Assembly (NCBI GenBank): GCA_038209965.1
Contig: JBBQXF010000063.1
Span: 1 to 28,165, forward strand
DNA from: JALONO01 sp038209965
GTDB lineage: Bacteria; Bacteroidota; Bacteroidia; Cytophagales; Thermoflexibacteraceae
DNA length: 28,165 bases
Direction of reading: 5' to 3'
The position numbers were made by a program, and so were the translations under genes. This document shows positions 15,990 through 23,153 of this stretch, piece after piece. Under the pieces are notes generated by a model, which saw nothing but the letters and a program-made list of their open reading frames with translations, made no database searches and was not told the origin of the DNA. The first letter of the stretch is position 1. Each line of letters starts with the position of its first letter.

Positions 15990-17333
15990 TTATATCCCCG
16001 TGTAATTGAACGGGGTCACATGTTTCATTTCGGCTTTCACCACTTCGGGAATGGCCAAACGGTCAATAAAGTTCCCGATGTGCTCCGCCGACATCGCCTC
16101 GCCCGTACGGGTGAGGGCTTTGAGGGCTTCGTAAGGCTGCGGATAGCCTTCGCGCCGAAGAATGCTTTGCAATGCCTCGGCCACCACGGCCCAGTTGGCC
16201 GCCAAATCTTGCTCGATCCGGGAATAGTTGAGTTCCAATTTTGTCAGGCCCTTGGTCAGCGATTGCAGGGCAACGTGGGTATGCCCAAGCGGCACGCCCA
16301 AATTGCGGAGCACAGTGGAGTCGGTCAGGTCGCGCTGCAAACGCGAAATGGGCAGCTTTTCTGATAAAAAGCCAAAAATGGCGTTGGCATACCCCAAATT
16401 TCCTTCAGCATTTTCAAAATCTATGGGATTTACTTTGTGGGGCATGGCCGATGATCCTACTTCGTCGGGGTTGATCTTTTGCTTGAAATAACCCATGGAT
16501 ATATAGCTCCATACATCACGGGCAAAATCGATCAAAATGGTGTTCAATCGGCGGAGATTGTCAAAAATAGCGGCCAAGAAATCGTAATTTTCAATCTGGG
16601 TCGTTTGCTGGGTGCGGTGCAGGCCGAGCATTTTCCCCACGAAGTGATTGGCAAACCCCACCCAGTCCACCGTGGGATAAGTGACCACGTGGGCATTCAG
16701 GTTGCCGGTGGCACCACCAAATTTGGCCGAAAACGGGATTAGCCGCAGGGTGGCCAACTGCTGCTCCAACCGGTAAACAAACACACCGAGCTCTTTGCCC
16801 ACCCGAGTGGGCGAAGCCGGCTGGCCGTGCGTGTAGGCCAGCATGGGCACGTTTGCCCAAGTGGTGGCCAAGGTGCCGAGCTGGGCGATGAGGCCCTCCA
16901 ACAATGGGTAATAGACCTCCTGCATGGCTTCTTTGAGCATGAGCGGGGTCGCGGTGTTGTTGATGTCTTGCGAAGTGAGCCCAAAATGCACAAACTCAGC
17001 GTAGCGATCGATACCCAAGATGGCAAATTTTTTCTTGATAAAATATTCAATCGCCTTTACATCGTGGTTGGTGGTGCGTTCAATGTTTTTGATCAGTTCG
17101 GCTTCCTCCAGCCCAAACCCCCGGTACAATTTCCGCATCTGGGGGAACAGGGCATGGTCAAAATCGGCCAGTTGGGGCAATGGGAGTTGGCAAAGCGCGA
17201 TAAAATACTCAATTTCAACTCGAACCCGGTAGCGGATGAGCGCAAATTCGGACAAGTAAGGGGCCAGTGGGGCCGCCTGCCGCCGATAGCGGCCATCTAC
17301 CGGGGAAATGGCCGTCAGGGTGTTTAAATCCAT
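15990..17333 (-). CDS. purB: Adenylosuccinate lyase
   Basis: A cytoplasmic homotetramer that cleaves SAICAR to AICAR and adenylosuccinate to AMP plus fumarate in purine synthesis. The 447-residue length fits the E. coli PurB-type subfamily. The fumarase/ASL superfamily signature GSSAMPHKVNPIDFEN is at 293-308, with the catalytic serine (Ser295) in the flexible loop. The other conserved regions are TSQDINNTA (120-128) and YTHGQPASPT (167-176, general acid/base His169). The N terminus MDLNTLTAISPVDGRY is typical, so the ATG at 17333 is secure. It leads an operon with the DUF2480 gene. A GATATTTG -7 candidate sits 24 bases upstream. Confidence 0.95.
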   Translation of the reverse strand: MDLNTLTAISPVDGRYRRQAAPLAPYLSEFALIRYRVRVEIEYFIALCQLPLPQLADFDHALFPQMRKLYRGFGLEEAELIKNIERTTNHDVKAIEYFIKKKFAILGIDRYAEFVHFGLTSQDINNTATPLMLKEAMQEVYYPLLEGLIAQLGTLATTWANVPMLAYTHGQPASPTRVGKELGVFVYRLEQQLATLRLIPFSAKFGGATGNLNAHVVTYPTVDWVGFANHFVGKMLGLHRTQQTTQIENYDFLAAIFDNLRRLNTILIDFARDVWSYISMGYFKQKINPDEVGSSAMPHKVNPIDFENAEGNLGYANAIFGFLSEKLPISRLQRDLTDSTVLRNLGVPLGHTHVALQSLTKGLTKLELNYSRIEQDLAANWAVVAEALQSILRREGYPQPYEALKALTRTGEAMSAEHIGNFIDRLAIPEVVKAEMKHVTPFNYTGI

Positions 17334-17356
17334 AATTGGAAGAACGAGTTTGGCCG

Positions 17357-17364
17357 CAAATATC
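17357..17364 (-). promoter_or_regulatory. Candidate -7 element for purB
   Basis: Read on the minus strand this is GATATTTG followed by C, one mismatch from TAnnTTTG, and identical to the candidate upstream of the ada remnant. It would give a leader of about 17 bases. No good -33 element at standard spacing. Confidence 0.35.
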
Positions 17365-17406
17365 AGAAAAGCAGGGCAAAATGTGCCATTTCCGGCTTTT
17401 AGTTTG

Positions 17407-17414
17407 TTACTTTG
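17407..17414 (+). promoter_or_regulatory. Candidate -7 element for the acidic hypothetical gene
   Basis: TTACTTTG followed by CGG, a one-mismatch TAnnTTTG, 25 bases before the ATG at 17440. It is divergent from the purB promoter; no clear -33 box. Confidence 0.3.
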
Positions 17415-17439
17415 CGGCTCAAATTAATACCTTACCTCG

Positions 17440-17958
17440 ATGAACAAAGGATATGATGCCGCTGAAATAGCGCGGATAAAAGCAGAAGCCGCCAAGGCAG
17501 AGCGTTCTTTCACCTGGAACCCAGATCAAGAACGTGACGAAGAAGGAGCCTATTTTTATTTTGTGGGCAATGATGGGGATGGCAAGGAAGTCGTTTTTGA
17601 TACTTTTCTCTACACACTCAGGGCGGAGTACGAAATGGCCGTTTACGATTTGGCCGAACAGCGCCTGCTCGAGAAATTTCCCAAATTTGCGGGCATCGAG
17701 TCGGCCTCGGAAGACGAACTGGACTACTTGGATCTACTGGTCGACGAGATTGAGGGCGAAGACGAAGTGGCCGTAGTGGAACGCGTCGAGATTGATGAAG
17801 CCGCTGAATACGGTGTAGGGCTGGATGTGGCACTCAATGTGGAAGAAGTTACCGAAGCGATCATTCAAAAATTCGTCACCGAGTTCAATGCCGACTCCCT
17901 TGCCCTAGATGAAACCGAATATTCCTTCGGGCATGCATCAGACGAAGATGACGAGTAA
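17440..17958 (+). CDS. Acidic hypothetical protein
   Basis: A 172-residue soluble protein with no signal or membrane segment that I do not recognise as a named family. The N-terminal third is a charged helix followed by ERSFTWNPDQERDEEGAYFYF; the middle is helical (FLYTLRAEYEMAVYDLAEQRL); the C-terminal half is strongly acidic, with several Asp/Glu clusters, and ends DEDDE. The codon usage and base composition match the neighbouring core genes, and the frame is clean from an ATG with a promoter-like element in front, so it is very likely a real gene. It lies 73 bases upstream of the CcmD-like gene and might be co-transcribed with it; no function can be assigned. Confidence 0.72.
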   Translation: MNKGYDAAEIARIKAEAAKAERSFTWNPDQERDEEGAYFYFVGNDGDGKEVVFDTFLYTLRAEYEMAVYDLAEQRLLEKFPKFAGIESASEDELDYLDLLVDEIEGEDEVAVVERVEIDEAAEYGVGLDVALNVEEVTEAIIQKFVTEFNADSLALDETEYSFGHASDEDDE

Positions 17959-17994
17959 TTTCAACTACGCCGAGACTGTTTGTTGATTATAAAT

Positions 17995-18013
17995 AAGACC
18001 TACAGATGGTCTT
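17995..18013. terminator. Small hairpin between the acidic protein and ccmD-like genes
   Basis: AAGACC (17995-18000), seven-base loop, GGTCTT (18008-18013). The stem is short and has no T run, so at best it is a weak attenuator. Confidence 0.25.
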
Positions 18014-18031
18014 GGCCCAATTGTTCTTTGC

Positions 18032-18283
18032 ATGAAAAAACTATTGATCCTCTTCGTTTTCTGTTTGGGTTGTCATTTTGGACTGGCCCAACAACCGGGC
18101 AAGATCGCCATTACCGAAAAAGACTACCACAACCAGCAAGTGAACATGGCCGATCAGTTTCGGGCCGATGGTAAAATTTATGTGGTGGTAGCGGTAATAG
18201 CAACCGTATTGGCCGGAATAGTTGTATATTTGATTACAATTGACCGCAAGCTTGCCAAGTTGGAAAAGATGACCAAAAAGTAA
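18032..18283 (+). CDS. CcmD-family small membrane protein
   Basis: An 83-residue protein with an N-terminal signal peptide or hydrophobic segment (about 1-20, MKKLLILFVFCLG...GLAQ). A periplasmic linker follows (with YHNQQVNMADQFRADGKIY), then one transmembrane helix (about 49-70, VVVAVIATVLAGIVVYLITI), and a lysine-rich cytoplasmic tail with the L-x-K-L-E-K pattern. This is the Bacteroidota CcmD-like type, longer than proteobacterial CcmD. In cytochrome c maturation CcmD holds CcmE to the CcmABC complex so that heme can be transferred. The gene next to it is ccmE, which supports the call. The usual ccmB/ccmC genes are not upstream here. Confidence 0.75.
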   Translation: MKKLLILFVFCLGCHFGLAQQPGKIAITEKDYHNQQVNMADQFRADGKIYVVVAVIATVLAGIVVYLITIDRKLAKLEKMTKK

Positions 18284-18373
18284 TTACTTGGAAAACAGGT
18301 AGGTCAGGATTTGGCGCTACGGTCAGAAAATGCTCCATTGAGGAATTACGATTAACCACTTGTTTCTCGAACC

Positions 18374-18802
18374 ATGAAAAAATCTTATCTCATTGGCTTG
18401 GTGGTCATAGCTTTGGCTGTCGGCTACATCATTACCCTTTCGGGTGATACCAGCCAATATGTCAATTTTCAAGAGGCCTACGCCTTGGCTTCCCAAGGCC
18501 AGGACACCAAAGTCCACGTAGTGGGCGAACTGACCAAAAACAAGGTGGGCGAAGTGGTGGGGGTGCAGTATGATCCGCTCAAAGATGCCAATTACTTGGC
18601 ATTCGATCTGGTGGACAACCAACAGCAGGTTCACCGGGTGGTTTGTTATAACCCTCCGGCATCGATGCAGGATTTCCAGCGCTCAGAGAAAGTGGTGATC
18701 ATTGGCCGGGTGAAAGACAACGAGTTTGTGGCCAACGAGATTTTGATGAAATGCCCTTCCAAATACGAAGAAACCGAAGTCAAACAGTCATCCCTCCAAT
18801 AA
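18374..18802 (+). CDS. ccmE: CcmE heme chaperone, cysteine-type variant
   Basis: A 142-residue periplasmic heme chaperone anchored by an N-terminal helix (about 5-22). The rest is the OB-fold of CcmE: VNFQEAYALASQGQDTKVHVVGEL, then LAFDLVDNQQQVHRVVCYNPP, and a final strand VVIIGRVKDNEFVANEILMK. In the classical protein this strand is followed by the heme-binding His in 'KHDENY'. Here the same position reads Cys127-Pro-Ser-Lys-Tyr131, the CxxxY form known from Desulfovibrio and archaeal CcmE, in which Cys replaces the His. The fold, length and neighbouring ccmD make the identification secure; the heme attachment chemistry is inferred. The C-terminal tail is short. Confidence 0.9.
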   Translation: MKKSYLIGLVVIALAVGYIITLSGDTSQYVNFQEAYALASQGQDTKVHVVGELTKNKVGEVVGVQYDPLKDANYLAFDLVDNQQQVHRVVCYNPPASMQDFQRSEKVVIIGRVKDNEFVANEILMKCPSKYEETEVKQSSLQ

Positions 18803-18853
18803 AGCATGTTGGGCTTCATCCAGTGGTTCAGGATCATGGCAGCTATCAAATCA

Positions 18854-19564
18854 ATGAACAAACTATTAATTTGTTTCAGCCTCCTCTTTCTGTCGGCGTG
18901 CCAGCCACGGGTGGTTCCGGATCCCACCTACGAGTTGCTGGTGCAGGTGCGGGACGCTGGCAACCGGGGCGTGGCCGGGGCCACCGTCACGTTGTTCCTC
19001 TCCCAAGAAGATTTCTTGACCAATACCAATGCGGTGGCAACCCAGAAGTCTGACAATGGCGGCTTGGCAGTATTCTCCGATCTCAACAAGGACGTGTTTA
19101 TTTACGTGATCAGTGCCGAACTCCAAAAAGCCAACAATTGGGGCATCTCAATGACCTACGGCTTTCAGGATATCGCTAAGCCGGTGCAGAACTATGAAGC
19201 CAAAATATCCGAAACCAGGTTTGCCGATATTTTGTCTGGACGGGGCAACCTGCGCTGGAACCAGCTCTACACCCAGATCAATGGCAATCGATCGACTGCC
19301 TGTGGCCAACGGTTTGAATTGAACTTTGGCCGCCAATTGATCCTCACCTATTATGTGCCCCGGGGCTGCCCGGCTGCGGGTGCGCAAGCCAGTGCCACCG
19401 GCTGGGCGCCTTCGCTCGACGGATCGAGCCTGATCATTGGCCAACCCAACAGCACACGCAACCAGCGCCGGATGAACATCCTCGAACTGACCGATACCCG
19501 CCTGCGGTTGATGGAACAGTTGGTCAATGCCACCATTGTGGAAGAATACGAATTGGTGCAGTAG
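18854..19564 (+). CDS. Outer-membrane lipoprotein with carboxypeptidase-regulatory-like domain
   Basis: A 236-residue lipoprotein from the ATG at 18854. The signal peptide MNKLLICFSLLFLSACQP carries a lipobox (LSAC) with the lipidated cysteine at residue 16, so this start is preferred over one 48 bases earlier. Residues of about 22-90 form an Ig-like or carboxypeptidase-regulatory-like domain (YELLVQVRDAGNRGVAGATV, then a Phe-Leu-Thr-Asn segment and VFSDLNKDVFIYVIS). The C-terminal 60 residues resemble a lipocalin-like barrel end (MNILELTDTRLRLMEQL). No enzyme motif is seen. It follows ccmE with a 51-base gap and ends before a strong terminator, so it may be transcribed with ccmDE, but its function appears unrelated. 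Confidence 0.72.
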   Translation: MNKLLICFSLLFLSACQPRVVPDPTYELLVQVRDAGNRGVAGATVTLFLSQEDFLTNTNAVATQKSDNGGLAVFSDLNKDVFIYVISAELQKANNWGISMTYGFQDIAKPVQNYEAKISETRFADILSGRGNLRWNQLYTQINGNRSTACGQRFELNFGRQLILTYYVPRGCPAAGAQASATGWAPSLDGSSLIIGQPNSTRNQRRMNILELTDTRLRLMEQLVNATIVEEYELVQ

Positions 19565-19579
19565 GTTTCTTGCAGAAGC

Positions 19580-19619
19580 AACAAAAAAACCCATTTCAAG
19601 CGAAATGGGTTTTTTTGTT
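19580..19619. terminator. Strong bidirectional terminator
   Basis: Arms AACAAAAAAACCCATTTC (19580-19597) and GAAATGGGTTTTTTTGTT (19602-19619) around a four-base loop. It is classical rho-independent in both directions, after the lipoprotein gene and before the convergent unknown gene. Confidence 0.88.
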
Positions 19620-19744
19620 AGTGCGCTAAAGGGCAAGTTTTGGGTTGGGCTTAACAATGAGCCGCTTGTACCACCGCAAAAATGGTGCTTTGCAACGCAA
19701 AAAACCTAGTAGTGATATTTCCGGCGCGTTTGCTGTCCACCACT

Positions 19745-21226
19745 TTACCACAAGGGGGTGTCATAATAATCCGGCACGGCATCAATGGCGCGGGCATCGG
19801 AAAAATCGTAGTTTTTGCGGTCGGCGGCAAAGCCAAACAGGTAGTTGTCCTTGATTTTCTTGCCCACTTCTTCGGGCACCATCTCTTCCCAGCCGGGCTT
19901 GCCAGCTTTGATCATGGCCAGCACATTGTCCGAAATGATGTGCAACATCTCTTCATGGTAGCCGTGAATGTCCTCTATCTTGTCGTTGGCCACCAAGTGC
20001 ATGAACAGATAGCGGAGGTTTTCCGGTAGTTGAAAATTTTTGCACGTATAAAACTCTTGGATTCCCGGCACTTTGGAAGGATAAACGTAGAGTTTGACGT
20101 TTTTCTTGAACAAAGTACTGAATGACTTCAATATGCCATCTTCTTCGTAATATTTTTCGTCAAATACACTTTGCAAATTATAAACGCCCAATATGATCCC
20201 GATTTTGCGCCGGGTCAATTTGGATAGGTATCCCACCAGTTTGTAATATTGTTGGTAATTCGAGATGAGCACCGTCAGGCCGAGGGAGCACAGGATGTCC
20301 ACCCGATCCAAAAAATCTTTCTCGTCAATATCCGGGTCGGCGGCCTTGAGGTCTTGCAAGGTCAGCTCGGCCACGGTAATCGCCTGGCTTGCATCCACGT
20401 CCTGTTCACGGATGAACATTTCGTAGCCCGTTTTGAACATGTCCATGTTCACGTGGGTGAGCGGCCGAAAGCGGCCTCGGACGGCGAGCAGGTTGCGCTT
20501 GTAGAATGTTTCAGAAGCTTGGAGCACGTGGCCATCTGGCCCAAACAAGGCCGCATCGGTCAGGCCGTGCTGAACCAACTGGAGGCTCAGCAACCGGTTG
20601 TCAACATTTTTAAAGTCTGGTCCACTGAGCCGGACCATGTCAACTTCCATGCGTTCCCGGCTCAAATTGTCCATCAACGAAGTGACAAACTTCTCGGTGT
20701 CGTATTGGAGGTAAAAACACGCATACAGCAAGTTGACCCCAGCTATGCCAATGGCCTGTTGCTGGAGCACAGCATCGTTGTCGTGCATTTTGACGTGGAT
20801 CACCGCATTGGACGGCGTGCTGCGCGGGTGGGTCTGGAACCGGACTCCCAGCCAGCCGTGGCCCTCGTTGGTTTTCTGGTAGTTGAGGGCCACCACGGTA
20901 TTGGCAAACACAAAAAAATTGGTGTGGTCGCCGCGTTTTTGATCCAGCCGCTCAACCAACAAATGGTATTCGTGATCAAACATTTTCAGCAACCGTGACT
21001 CGCACACGTAACGGCCACTGGTCTCTTCGCCATAAATCGCATTGCTGAATGTCATATCATAGGCCGACATGGTTTTGGCCACCGTGCCCGAAGCGCCCCC
21101 GGCTTTGAAGAAAATGGAAGCGACCTCTTGGCCAGCCCCAATCTCAGCAAAAGAGCCATAAATTTTATTGTTCAAATTAATCTTTAGGGCCTTTTGTTTG
21201 GTGCCTAGAAGTTGATCGTCAAGCAT
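19745..21226 (-). CDS. Conserved ~490-residue protein of unknown function
   Basis: A cytoplasmic protein of 493 residues from the ATG at 21226, where the strongly conserved opening MLDDQLLGTKQKALKINL begins; the 16 residues upstream in frame add nothing. Other striking segments are IYGSFAEIGAGQEVASIFFK, GGASGTVAKTMSAYDMTFS, RYVCESRLLKMFDHEY and HGWLGVRFQTHP. I remember this type of protein from cyanobacteria and Bacteroidota, but I cannot name a biochemical function and see no P-loop, Rossmann or nuclease motif. No signal peptide or membrane helix is present. The even composition suggests a long-resident gene. It is transcribed on its own, with a shared terminator downstream, and lies 136 bases downstream of the stop of the leucine-rich-repeat gene on the same strand. 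Confidence 0.7.
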   Translation of the reverse strand: MLDDQLLGTKQKALKINLNNKIYGSFAEIGAGQEVASIFFKAGGASGTVAKTMSAYDMTFSNAIYGEETSGRYVCESRLLKMFDHEYHLLVERLDQKRGDHTNFFVFANTVVALNYQKTNEGHGWLGVRFQTHPRSTPSNAVIHVKMHDNDAVLQQQAIGIAGVNLLYACFYLQYDTEKFVTSLMDNLSRERMEVDMVRLSGPDFKNVDNRLLSLQLVQHGLTDAALFGPDGHVLQASETFYKRNLLAVRGRFRPLTHVNMDMFKTGYEMFIREQDVDASQAITVAELTLQDLKAADPDIDEKDFLDRVDILCSLGLTVLISNYQQYYKLVGYLSKLTRRKIGIILGVYNLQSVFDEKYYEEDGILKSFSTLFKKNVKLYVYPSKVPGIQEFYTCKNFQLPENLRYLFMHLVANDKIEDIHGYHEEMLHIISDNVLAMIKAGKPGWEEMVPEEVGKKIKDNYLFGFAADRKNYDFSDARAIDAVPDYYDTPLW

Positions 21227-21361
21227 ATTGGATTCAGAGAGCGGATATTTCCAAAAAAATGAAACTGGGGGCATGGTTTAAACGAAGGCAGCCCCGGTTT
21301 GGTTTGGAAATCCAGTAAATATTCGGCCACCCATGGTTCAAAGATAAAGAGTATTAGATAA

Positions 21362-22774
21362 TTAGTAAGAAAAATTTACGTCTTTGTCGGCTAACATCTT
21401 TTGCATCTGGACAAATTCGGTGGCGGAGGTCAGTTCGGACGATAAGATGTTGCCCCGGATGTGCAGAAACCGCAGCTTGGGCAACTTGGCCACCGAGGTG
21501 GGCAGGTCGCTGATGACGTTGCTGCCCAAATTGATCTCTCGCAACAGGGGCAATCCAATCAGGGCTTCTGGAAAAGCCGCCAGTTTGTTGAACTGGGCGT
21601 GAAACATCTCCAATTTGGCCAACTTGCCCACCGTGGCATTGATAAATTTGATCTCGTTATGGTGGACGTACAGGCCCCGCAGGTTGGCCAATTCGCCAAT
21701 TTCGTCGGGAAGTTCGGTCAGTTTGTTGTAAGAGGCATAGAGGATCTGCAAATTGGTGAGTTGCCGGATCTTGGCCGGGATAAATCGGATCTGGTTGTTA
21801 TACACATCCAATTCCTCGAGGTTTTTGAGTTCAAACACACAATCGGGGATGCTTTGGAGCGCGTTGGCATAGAATTGCAGGTTGCGCAGCCTTTGCAGGC
21901 GAGCCAGTTCTGGGCTCACCTCTTGGATTGGGTTGCCCGAAAAGATCAGATCGGTCAGTTTGGGCGACAAGAACTTCACGCTCGGCGGCACGGCCGTTAT
22001 CCGGTTGTAGGCCAGTCCCAGCCGCTGAAGTTCGGTCAGTTTGCGCAAGGGCTTCAAACTCTGCTTTTTTAGGGTCAGGCTGTTTTGGTTCAAGAATAAG
22101 TACTTGAGCTTGGGCAGCCGATTGAGCTGGCGGGGCAATGTGATCAGCAGGTTCTTGCTCAGGTTCAGTTCCTCCAAGTTGGGCAAATTCTTGAGGGTTT
22201 TGGGTAGTTTGGCCAATTTATGGCCGCTGATGTTCAAATAGGTAATGTTTTCCAGCCGGTCAAAGGTCAACGGGGTTGACGGGCGGGCCGCCTCGAGCTT
22301 TTGCCAATCGGCATCGGCCAGTTGGTTGGCCGCACTCCAAATTTTACTGGTGCTGTCCATATAGGCCCGTTGTTCGGCTGGCTTCATCAGGGCCAACCGG
22401 TGGTTGGCGGATGAATCCCGTTTGTTGTACGCGACTGGCTGGCGCGGCGCAGGTGTTCCCTGCCAAGTAATGGAGCGCAATTTCTTGAGTTCGTTCAGGC
22501 GGGCGGGCAAGTGCGTGATGCGCGTGCCCGTGAGGTCGAGTGCGTAAAGTTCTTGGCAAGCATACAACCACTCGGGGATAGTGGTGATCTGCTCACCTTG
22601 CAAGCGGATCATCGTCAACGTGTCTTTGCGGGCGGAGCGTTCAGCGGCAAGTGCCCATTCGCTCCGGGGGAATAAGGTATTGACGGGGGCATCGGGCGTC
22701 ACTTGGGCGGTGGCCCGTGGACAAAAAGCGCTGAAATTGGCCAGTGCTACCAATACACAAGAGAGAGCTTTCAT
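21362..22774 (-). CDS. Secreted leucine-rich-repeat protein
   Basis: A 470-residue protein with a signal peptide (about 1-24, ending ATAQ). Leucine-rich repeats run from about residue 50 almost to the end: more than a dozen units of 22-24 residues following L..L..L.L..N.l..LP, for example LEELDVYNNQIRFIPAKIRQ and LRGLYVHHNEIKFI. An irregular linker of about 60 residues (100-165) interrupts the first repeats. There is no kinase, GTPase or ROCO domain and no type 9 C-terminal sorting domain. Such proteins commonly mediate protein contacts at the cell surface or in the periplasm; the partner is unknown. A good Bacteroidota promoter lies 20-50 bases upstream of the ATG. Confidence 0.88.
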   Translation of the reverse strand: MKALSCVLVALANFSAFCPRATAQVTPDAPVNTLFPRSEWALAAERSARKDTLTMIRLQGEQITTIPEWLYACQELYALDLTGTRITHLPARLNELKKLRSITWQGTPAPRQPVAYNKRDSSANHRLALMKPAEQRAYMDSTSKIWSAANQLADADWQKLEAARPSTPLTFDRLENITYLNISGHKLAKLPKTLKNLPNLEELNLSKNLLITLPRQLNRLPKLKYLFLNQNSLTLKKQSLKPLRKLTELQRLGLAYNRITAVPPSVKFLSPKLTDLIFSGNPIQEVSPELARLQRLRNLQFYANALQSIPDCVFELKNLEELDVYNNQIRFIPAKIRQLTNLQILYASYNKLTELPDEIGELANLRGLYVHHNEIKFINATVGKLAKLEMFHAQFNKLAAFPEALIGLPLLREINLGSNVISDLPTSVAKLPKLRFLHIRGNILSSELTSATEFVQMQKMLADKDVNFSY

Positions 22775-22800
22775 TGGGTGGTATTTTAAGGTTTTGGGAT

Positions 22801-22827
22801 CAAATATAAGGGTTTTAAATTTGCCAA
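22801..22827 (-). promoter_or_regulatory. Bacteroidota-type promoter of the leucine-rich-repeat gene
   Basis: On the minus strand TATATTTG (22801-22808) is a perfect TAnnTTTG -7 element, with TTG (22825-22827) 16 bases upstream as the -33 element. The predicted leader is about 20 bases. Confidence 0.55.
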
Positions 22828-23066
22828 CATAGTTTAAAAACTAATTTTTTAGTAGCAGGCCCGCCAAGGTTGCCAAGCTCCCTGATGCGATGGTGGCGAA
22901 GTGGGACAAAAGGCCAAAAAAAGCTGAGTGGACGTTGGGCTGGTGGCTGTTGCGGCGGCTAAACCCTTCCAAGTCTCAAATTTTCATTAATTTTACCGAA
23001 CTAGCACTAGTTAACCTAATTGGACTGGGCCAAGCTTTGGTAAAAGCTCGCCAAGTACCAAACGGT

Positions 23067-23112
23067 CTTGGGAATAATTGAAATATTGCTGTTTTCAATC
23101 ATTGGCCCCAAG
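23067..23112. repeat. Imperfect inverted repeat in the penicillin-acylase leader
   Basis: Nested arms: CTTGGG (23067-23072) with CCCAAG (23107-23112), and ATTGAAA (23077-23083) with TTTCAAT (23093-23099). It lies about 40 bases before the ATG at 23154 and could be an operator or leader hairpin. Confidence 0.35.
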
Positions 23113-23153
23113 TGAAGCTAAAACCGATTTTAACGCAGTAAAAAAACTCTACT

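Larger units (their letters stand above)
22775..23153. other. Divergent intergenic region
   Basis: About 379 bases between the leucine-rich-repeat gene (minus) and the penicillin-acylase gene (plus). Apart from the promoter at its left end and the hairpin at 23067-23112, it shows no gene. The short open frames inside it are without domain similarity. Confidence 0.4.
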
